Below, one piece after another: positions 1 through 4,396 of a stretch of DNA of 6,382 bases (position 1 is the stretch's first letter; every line of letters starts with the position of its first letter). Origin of the DNA: an uncultured Bacteroidota bacterium. GTDB lineage: Bacteria > Bacteroidota > Bacteroidia > Bacteroidales > VadinHA17. A model generated the notes under the pieces. It did no database searches. It was not told where the DNA came from and saw only the letters and a program-made list of their open reading frames with translations. A program made the translations under genes and the position numbers. The DNA lies in the NCBI GenBank assembly GCA_903865465.1, contig CAIPJU010000731.1, forward strand, positions 1-6,382, read 5' to 3'.

Positions 1-1
1 C

Positions 2-67
2 CGGGCTGATGCTAAAATCATTTATCGTGCCATTCCGCGGCATGGACAGATTGGCGTTTACTTCTAA
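2..67 (+). CDS. C-terminal end of an unidentified protein (5' partial)
   Basis: The frame beginning at base 2 is open from the window edge to a TAA at 65-67 and encodes 21 residues ending in GQIGVYF. The end is rich in basic and beta-branched residues (K, R, I, V, Y), as is common for the last strand of a beta-rich or alpha/beta domain, but this is too short to assign a family. It lies on the same strand as the nucleoside transporter and stops 93 nt before it. A promoter-like element lies in between, so the two are probably transcribed separately or only loosely coupled. I see no clear terminator hairpin after it. The reading could be a chance open frame, since only 21 codons are visible. Confidence 0.5.
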   Translation, partial: RADAKIIYRAIPRHGQIGVYF

Positions 68-90
68 ATGTTGAATTCTTTCTTCTGATT

Positions 91-124
91 TCTGTTCCCG
101 TGTAAAAAAAAAGATGTAGGTTTG
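91..124 (+). promoter_or_regulatory. Bacteroidota-type promoter for the nucleoside transporter
   Basis: TAGGTTTG at 117-124 matches the Bacteroidota -7 consensus TAnnTTTG exactly. Upstream, TCTG at 91-94 is a weak match to the -33 TTTG element with a 22-nt spacer, slightly long against the usual 19-21. The expected transcription start is a few bases after 124 (about 129-132), giving a leader of roughly 30 nt before the ATG at 161. The exact -7 match supports the call; the poor -33 box lowers confidence. Confidence 0.55.
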
Positions 125-160
125 AAAGAATCACATTATTAACCTTCACCTCAAATTTAC

Positions 161-1438
161 ATGGGACGTTTTACCGGAATCATAGGAATAGTAGTAATCC
201 TCGGACTTGCTTTTTTATGGTCGAACAACCGTAAGAAAATAAATTACAGGCTTGTTGTTACCGGACTATCACTACAGGTTGTTCTTGCTATATTTATTCT
301 TAAGGTACCCCTTGGCCAACATATCTTCCTGTGGCTTGGAAAGGCCATTAACAAGCTTCTCGACTTCTCACAACAGGGAGGCTCGTTTGTATTCGGAGAT
401 CTCACCAAAGTAAGCCAGATACTTCCTGAAGGGATAGTTAAAAGCGGTATATTCCTCTTCATCCTTCTACCAACAATTATTTTCGTCTGCGTCCTGGTTG
501 CAATAGCATATCACATTGGACTTATGCAAAGATTCGTTGCAGTAATCGCCCGCTTTGTACATTGGGCAATGAGAGTCAGCGGAAGTGAAGCCTTGTCGAA
601 TGTCGCAAGCGCCTTTGTAGGTCAGGTTGAAGCCCAGATAATGATCAGACCTTACCTCTCGGGCATGACTATGTCAGAACTTCTCGCATCAATGACGGGA
701 AGCATGGCCTGTATAGCAGGAGGTGTAATGGCAGTTTATATTTCAATGGGTGTTCCTGCTTCATATCTTCTGGCCGCAAGCCTGATGGCAGCTCCCGGGG
801 CACTGGTTATTTCAAAAATTGTTTTCCCCGAAACTGAGGAATCAGAGACAAAAGGAAAGGTAACCCTTGATGTCAAAAGAGAACATGCCGGGATTATGGA
901 TGCAATATCACACGGTGCCTCCGATGGTATGAAGATATCCATTAACGTTGTCGCCATGCTTATAGGCGTTATTGCCCTGATCGCACTCATTGACGCACTT
1001 CTTGGGTACTTCGGACATTTCCTTGCCTGGACAGGCCTTTCGCTCAGCTCCATCGGACTAAATCTCGATCACCTTCGCCTTAAGGATATCGTCGGATCAG
1101 TTTTCAGCCTTCTCGCCATCGTTATGGGAGTTCCGGCATCGGAATCAATGCATGTCGGATCACTTATGGGTACTAAAATGGTAATCAATGAGTTTGTTGC
1201 CTATTCCGACCTCTCCCCCATGATTCACCAGGGAGTTCTCAGCGCTAAATCAATAGTAATCGCAAGTTTCGCACTTTGCGGATTCGCCAATTTCAGCTCA
1301 ATAGCCATACAACTTGGAGGTATTGGAGTCCTGGTTCCACACCGTAAAGCCGACCTTGCAAAACTGGGATTCAAAGCCATGCTTTGCGGTACAATGGCTT
1401 CCTATATCTCAGCATCTCTGGCAGGAATTCTTCTTTAA
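161..1438 (+). CDS. nupC: NupC-type concentrative nucleoside transporter (CNT family)
   Basis: An inner-membrane cation-coupled symporter that imports nucleosides for salvage, complete at 425 residues (bacterial CNTs are usually about 390-430). The first third (1-135) is the hydrophobic N-terminal domain. Re-entrant hairpin HP1 holds GQVEAQIMIRPYL (154-166), matching the family GQTEAPLLVRPYL; E157 corresponds to the nucleobase-binding Glu of Vibrio cholerae CNT. The later half holds PASESMHVGSLMGTK (325-339), with E328 as the ribose-binding Glu, and NFSS (377-380), whose N377 and S380 keep the spacing of the ribose-contacting Asn and Ser. A hydrophilic stretch at 223-245 is probably a cytoplasmic loop. 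One oddity is Val at 156, where Thr or Ser is usual. The ATG at 161 is the first in frame after the promoter and starts a typical MGRFTGIIGI transmembrane helix; there is no clear Shine-Dalgarno. Whether the coupling ion is Na+ or H+ cannot be read here. It is probably a single-gene transcript, closed by stem-loops downstream. Confidence 0.93.
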   Translation: MGRFTGIIGIVVILGLAFLWSNNRKKINYRLVVTGLSLQVVLAIFILKVPLGQHIFLWLGKAINKLLDFSQQGGSFVFGDLTKVSQILPEGIVKSGIFLFILLPTIIFVCVLVAIAYHIGLMQRFVAVIARFVHWAMRVSGSEALSNVASAFVGQVEAQIMIRPYLSGMTMSELLASMTGSMACIAGGVMAVYISMGVPASYLLAASLMAAPGALVISKIVFPETEESETKGKVTLDVKREHAGIMDAISHGASDGMKISINVVAMLIGVIALIALIDALLGYFGHFLAWTGLSLSSIGLNLDHLRLKDIVGSVFSLLAIVMGVPASESMHVGSLMGTKMVINEFVAYSDLSPMIHQGVLSAKSIVIASFALCGFANFSSIAIQLGGIGVLVPHRKADLAKLGFKAMLCGTMASYISASLAGILL

Positions 1439-1453
1439 AACTTCCCGGACGAA

Positions 1454-1483
1454 TTAAGAATCACCATAAATCAGTATTCTTAA
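1454..1483 (+). repeat. Perfect 8-bp inverted repeat after the nucleoside transporter
   Basis: TTAAGAAT at 1454-1461 is the exact reverse complement of ATTCTTAA at 1476-1483, with a 14-nt loop. The stem is A/T-rich, so weak alone. It lies 15 nt after the transporter stop and abuts the next stem-loop with no gap. It may be an mRNA 3'-end structure or a protein-binding dyad. Confidence 0.5.
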
Positions 1484-1530
1484 CAGGAGATTCAGAAAAA
1501 AATCCTCCTGCTGTCTTCTTATTTCTTTTC
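1484..1530 (+). terminator. Possible rho-independent terminator of the transporter gene
   Basis: CAGGAG (1484-1489) pairs with CTCCTG (1505-1510); ATT (1490-1492) can extend the stem with AAT (1501-1503) past one bulged C, leaving a loop of about 8 nt. A pyrimidine-rich, T-heavy stretch follows to about 1530, but it is interrupted and is not a clean T-run. The position between the transporter and the next promoter fits termination. The stem is short, so this is a weak call. Confidence 0.4.
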
Positions 1531-1566
1531 ACAGATAAATCACGAGGATACGCTTATACAACATCG

Positions 1567-1608
1567 TAATCCATTGATTATTTTTGTGAAAAAGAAAGGA
1601 TTGGATTA
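1567..1608 (+). repeat. Inverted repeat across the operon promoter, possible operator
   Basis: TAATCCA at 1567-1573 is the exact reverse complement of TGGATTA at 1602-1608, with a 28-nt spacing. The right arm overlaps the TA of the -7 element and the left arm lies just upstream of the -33 element. The core 6-mer AATCCA/TGGATT recurs as a second dyad at 1706-1726 in the first gene. A repressor could use such sites, but no regulator gene is visible and a 7-bp dyad can arise by chance. Confidence 0.3.
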
Positions 1609-1614
1609 AGTTTG
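1583..1614 (+). promoter_or_regulatory. Bacteroidota-type promoter of the PqqD/ATP-grasp/decarboxylase operon
   Basis: A -33 TTTG at 1583-1586, a 20-nt spacer, and TAAGTTTG (-7 consensus TAnnTTTG) at 1607-1614 give a full match in sequence and spacing to the Bacteroidota primary-sigma promoter. Transcription should start around 1619-1622. This decides the start of the first gene: the in-frame TTG at 1612 lies inside the -7 element, the ATG at 1630 would have only about a 10-nt leader, and the ATG at 1672 has about 50 nt. The -7 element overlaps one arm of an inverted repeat (1567-1608), so binding there could block the promoter. Confidence 0.72.
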
Positions 1615-1671
1615 CATTGCTTTCAGGCAATGGGACAACCTTTCCTGCTTAATTATCCCTTAATAAAACAA

Positions 1672-1920
1672 ATGCACATAAAGGAAAACATAGCATTCAG
1701 TGAAAATGGATTTGTTTTCAATCCATCCACCGGCGATTCATTTACCATGAATAAAACCGGCAAGGAAGTTATATTCATGATTAAAGAAGGAAAAAGCATA
1801 AGTCAGATTTCAGACATCTTAAGGGAAAGTTATGACGTTGATCTTACAACTCTTGAAAGATATCTTACAGATTTTCTCAACGACCTTAACGTTTATAACC
1901 TTCTGGAAGAAGAAAAATGA
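1672..1920 (+). CDS. PqqD-family small protein (RRE-like fold)
   Basis: An 82-residue protein with the PqqD pattern: two or three short N-terminal beta strands (about 6-26, with FNPSTGDSFTMNKTG at 16-30), then a winged-helix-like helical part (31-78) with a GKSISQISDIL helix-turn at 40-50, YDV at 54-56 and a final helix ending in LL. PqqD and its relatives form the RiPP recognition element fold, which binds the leader of a precursor peptide and presents it to a modifying enzyme; stand-alone copies also occur in non-PQQ clusters. This one has no radical-SAM PqqE neighbour and so is not the PQQ-pathway PqqD; its partners are an ATP-grasp and a PLP decarboxylase. The frame stays open upstream to a TTG at 1612 and an ATG at 1630, but these lie in or next to the promoter, and family homology begins near residue 3 of the 1672 start. 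The stop overlaps the next start as ATGA (1917-1920), implying translational coupling. The C-terminus is acidic (LLEEEK). No precursor peptide gene is seen nearby. Confidence 0.8.
   Translation: MHIKENIAFSENGFVFNPSTGDSFTMNKTGKEVIFMIKEGKSISQISDILRESYDVDLTTLERYLTDFLNDLNVYNLLEEEK
1706..1726 (+). repeat. Stem-loop/dyad within the start of the PqqD-like gene
   Basis: ATGGATT (1706-1712) and AATCCAT (1720-1726) are perfect 7-bp inverted copies with a 7-nt loop. It lies 34 nt into the gene and shares its AATCCA core with the promoter dyad. It could be an mRNA hairpin or a second operator site. Being inside coding sequence, it may also be incidental. Confidence 0.35.
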
Positions 1921-2963
1921 GCCGGCAAAAAGTAACAATAGCCGTTACCGGACTCAACAACATAGACAGTCCGGGTCCGGGAATTCCGGTAATCCGCGGC
2001 ATCAGGGAATCAAAAGAACTTGATGCCAGGATAATCGGACTTGCTTATGAACATCTGGAACCAGGGATTTATATGCGCGACCTTGTCGATAAGACCTACA
2101 TGATCCCCTACCCGGCTGAAGGAAAAGATGTCCTTTTTTCAAGGCTCCTTGAGATTCATGAGAAGGAAAAACTTGATATGATAATTCCCAATTTCGACGC
2201 TGAACTCTTTTCTTTTATAAAGCTTGAAACTCGGCTCGCCGACAAGGGAATCAGAACATATCTTCCTACTTTAAAGCAATTTGAGGAGAGAGACAAATCA
2301 AACCTACCTCTCTTTGGTGAGAAATACGGGGTAACTGTTCCTCGCGGAACAGAGGTCTTCAGTATTCAGGATATGCACAATACCTTAAAGTCAATGAACT
2401 ATCCTGTTATGGTAAAAGGTAAGTATTATGATGCATACCAGGCTCACTCATTCGAACAGGCTGCCAATTATTTTGAAAAACTGTCTTCAAATTGGGGTTT
2501 GCCTGTAATTATACAGGAATACATCAGGGGAACAGAGGTCAATATAGTGGCGCTTGGCGATGGTGCCGGGAACCTCATTGCATGTGTTCCTATGCGCAAG
2601 CAATATATTACAGATAAAGGCAAGGCCTGGGGTGGAATTACTATTGATGACCCTGCTCTTCATCAGCTTGCCGAGAGAATTATAACAAGAACAAAATGGA
2701 AAGGCGGGATGGAACTCGAGCTTATTAGGACCTCAGGAAATGAACTTTACCTGCTTGAAATAAATCCAAGGATCCCCGCATGGGTATATCTTGCAATTGG
2801 AGCCGGACAAAATATACCTGAGGCACTGGTTAAGCTCACCATGGGACAGAAGGTAACTCCTTTCACCAGGTACGATGTGGGAAAAATGTTTATCAGGTAT
2901 TCGTATGACATGATTGTCGACCTTGATCTTTTTTCTCATCTTACAACCACAGGGGAACTATAA
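1917..2963 (+). CDS. ATP-grasp ligase (carbamoyl-phosphate-synthase-like/PylC-like group)
   Basis: A 348-residue, probably cytosolic ATP-dependent carboxylate ligase: it activates a carboxylate as an acyl-phosphate and joins it to an amine or other nucleophile. Residues 1-115 form the Rossmann-like pre-ATP-grasp domain, with IIGLAY (39-44) and IIPNFDAE (89-96). The ATP-grasp core follows: VMVKGKYYDAY (164-174) with K167 as likely ATP-binding Lys, VIIQEYIRGTEVNI (197-210) with E201 and E207, and the metal/ATP site GGMELELI (263-270) plus LLEINPRIPAW (279-289), with E268, E281, N283 and R285 as likely ligands. Residues 310-348 (YDVGKMFIRYS and onward) look like a subfamily tail. The loop after K167 lacks the usual Gly-rich sequence. 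The gene overlaps the PqqD-like gene by 4 bp and has a purine-rich GGAAGAAG (1905-1912) as ribosome-binding site, so the two are probably made together. The reaction is inferred from fold only; substrate and acceptor are unknown, and it is too short to be a carbamoyl-phosphate synthase. Confidence 0.85.
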   Translation: MSRQKVTIAVTGLNNIDSPGPGIPVIRGIRESKELDARIIGLAYEHLEPGIYMRDLVDKTYMIPYPAEGKDVLFSRLLEIHEKEKLDMIIPNFDAELFSFIKLETRLADKGIRTYLPTLKQFEERDKSNLPLFGEKYGVTVPRGTEVFSIQDMHNTLKSMNYPVMVKGKYYDAYQAHSFEQAANYFEKLSSNWGLPVIIQEYIRGTEVNIVALGDGAGNLIACVPMRKQYITDKGKAWGGITIDDPALHQLAERIITRTKWKGGMELELIRTSGNELYLLEINPRIPAWVYLAIGAGQNIPEALVKLTMGQKVTPFTRYDVGKMFIRYSYDMIVDLDLFSHLTTTGEL

Positions 2964-2996
2964 AATAAACTATCCGGTAAATTTAGAAACAAAACA

Positions 2997-4343
2997 ATGT
3001 CAAAACAGCTATTTGAACGACCAACAATAACGAGGCTCACTCCCGGAGTTCCTTCAAAACACGGGACAGGTTCTGTGATAGCTGCCATGCCGCTTATCGA
3101 CGGCATAAATGTCAATGACCTTATGGATCAGTTTGGATCTCCTCTCTATATCTTCTCGGAAAGAGAGATCCGTAAAAGCATGGAAGATGTAAAAAGAGCC
3201 TTCAGCGTCAGGTATCATAAGACTCAGATGGCCTGGAGCTACAAAACCAATTATCTCGATGCCATCTGCCGTATTTTCCATAATGAGGGTTCCTGGGCTG
3301 AAGTTGTATCCGGTTTTGAATATGACAAAGCCATCAGGAATGGTGTAAAGGGTGAAAATATCATTTTTAACGGCCCGGCGAAAAGCAGCGATGAACTTTT
3401 AAAGGCAGTGGTTAATGGTTCATTTATTCATATTGATCATATGGATGAGCTGTTTCTCCTTACTGATATATGCAACAGGAATAACCTTGAGGCTCGTGTT
3501 GCGGTGAGGGTCAATATGGATACGGGCATAAATCCCAAATGGGACAGATTCGGTTTTAATTACGAAAACGGTGAGGCCTGGGATGCCATTAACAGGATAA
3601 TGATTAATCCCCATCTCAATCTGATGGGACTCCATACCCACATAGGGACCTATATGATAAGTACCGATCCTTACAATCTAGCTGCATCCAAACTGGCTGA
3701 ACTTGCAGTAAGTATAGCCCGGAAGTTCGACTTTCATATTTCCTATATTGATATGGGAGGAGGTTTCGCGTCGCGGAATACACTCAGGGGAGCCTACCTC
3801 TCTGGTGAGGATACAACTCCTTCTTTCGATGAATATGCCGAAGCTATTACATCTGCGTTAATTAATTCGCAGATTAAACCGGATAAATTGCCAGTCCTGA
3901 TACTCGAAACAGGCAGGGCCTTGATTGACAATTCAGGCTTTCTGGCAGGTTCAGTCATCGCCAATAAACGTCTTTCCGACGGAAGAAGGGCCACAATTGT
4001 TGATGTCGGAGTGAACCTGCTTTTCACTGCATACTGGTACGATCACAAGTTTCATCCTGTGGGCAGCCACTCCGGAATTGTGGAAGAGACATCAATTTTC
4101 GGCCCCCTTTGCATGAATATCGACTTGTTGAGACCATCATTGATGTTTCCCGCTTTAAAAAGAGGTGACAGATTTGTAATTGCCAAATCGGGAGCCTATA
4201 ATCTTTCTCAATCCCAGCAGTTCATCACAACAAGGCCCAACGTGGTGCTCATCAGTATGAACCGTGAGGTCAATGTGATAAGAAGGGCTGAAACGCTCGA
4301 GGACATTTCTTCAAATGAAATTATCCCGGGATATTTATTGTAA
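2997..4343 (+). CDS. Fold-type III PLP-dependent decarboxylase (DapDC/LysA superfamily, not lysA)
   Basis: A complete 448-residue enzyme with a PLP-binding TIM barrel (about 45-300) and a C-terminal beta domain. Visible landmarks: WSYKTN (80-85) with K83 as PLP Schiff-base lysine, AEVVSGFE (101-108), FNGPAKSSDEL (124-134), RFGF (184-187), GLHTHIGT (211-218), the phosphate-binding DMGGGF (252-257), ETGR (304-307, normally EPGR), C372 as the catalytic Cys contributed to the partner subunit in the dimer, and GAYNLSQSQQF (399-409). Lysine-forming diaminopimelate decarboxylase has C-E-S-x-D; here it is C-M-N-I-D (372-376), and the late Tyr-Asn of DapDC is replaced by Phe. The substrate is therefore probably not meso-diaminopimelate. 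Relatives with other substrates include BtrK and SbnH, which act on tethered or conjugated amino acids. Residues 1-40 are an N-terminal extension containing FERPTITRLTPG. The gene starts 33 nt after the ATP-grasp gene with no terminator between, in the same operon. The ATG at 2997 is taken because homology-like sequence begins soon after it; the ribosome site is A/T-rich without Shine-Dalgarno. Confidence 0.88.
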   Translation: MSKQLFERPTITRLTPGVPSKHGTGSVIAAMPLIDGINVNDLMDQFGSPLYIFSEREIRKSMEDVKRAFSVRYHKTQMAWSYKTNYLDAICRIFHNEGSWAEVVSGFEYDKAIRNGVKGENIIFNGPAKSSDELLKAVVNGSFIHIDHMDELFLLTDICNRNNLEARVAVRVNMDTGINPKWDRFGFNYENGEAWDAINRIMINPHLNLMGLHTHIGTYMISTDPYNLAASKLAELAVSIARKFDFHISYIDMGGGFASRNTLRGAYLSGEDTTPSFDEYAEAITSALINSQIKPDKLPVLILETGRALIDNSGFLAGSVIANKRLSDGRRATIVDVGVNLLFTAYWYDHKFHPVGSHSGIVEETSIFGPLCMNIDLLRPSLMFPALKRGDRFVIAKSGAYNLSQSQQFITTRPNVVLISMNREVNVIRRAETLEDISSNEIIPGYLL

Positions 4344-4396
4344 TATTGTATAAATCAGACAAAAGCTTACTGAGAAAATAACAAAACCGGAACCGG

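Noticed and set aside
1384..1569. 61-codon + strand open frame overlapping the end of the transporter
   Set aside because: It begins inside the transporter gene in another frame, runs through both stem-loops, and its product shows no family features.
1579..1586. TATTTTTG as the -7 element of the operon promoter
   Set aside because: It matches TAnnTTTG but has no TTTG at the right distance upstream. Its TTTG serves better as the -33 box for TAAGTTTG at 1607, although dual use cannot be excluded.
1672..1920. Calling the small protein pqqD of the PQQ pathway
   Set aside because: There is no pqqA, pqqC or radical-SAM pqqE in the window; only the fold is supported.
2978..2985. TAAATTTA before the decarboxylase as an internal promoter
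   Set aside because: The last -7 base is wrong, there is no -33 element at 19-21 nt, and the transcript would start only a few bases before the ATG.
2997..4343. Calling the PLP enzyme lysA (diaminopimelate decarboxylase)
   Set aside because: The C-E-S-x-D signature is replaced by C-M-N-I-D, other substrate-site residues differ, and the operon context is not lysine synthesis.
4344..4396. Promoter or terminator between the decarboxylase and the fusion gene
   Set aside because: I found no TAnnTTTG element, and CCGGAACCGG at 4387-4396 has too small a loop to form a real hairpin.
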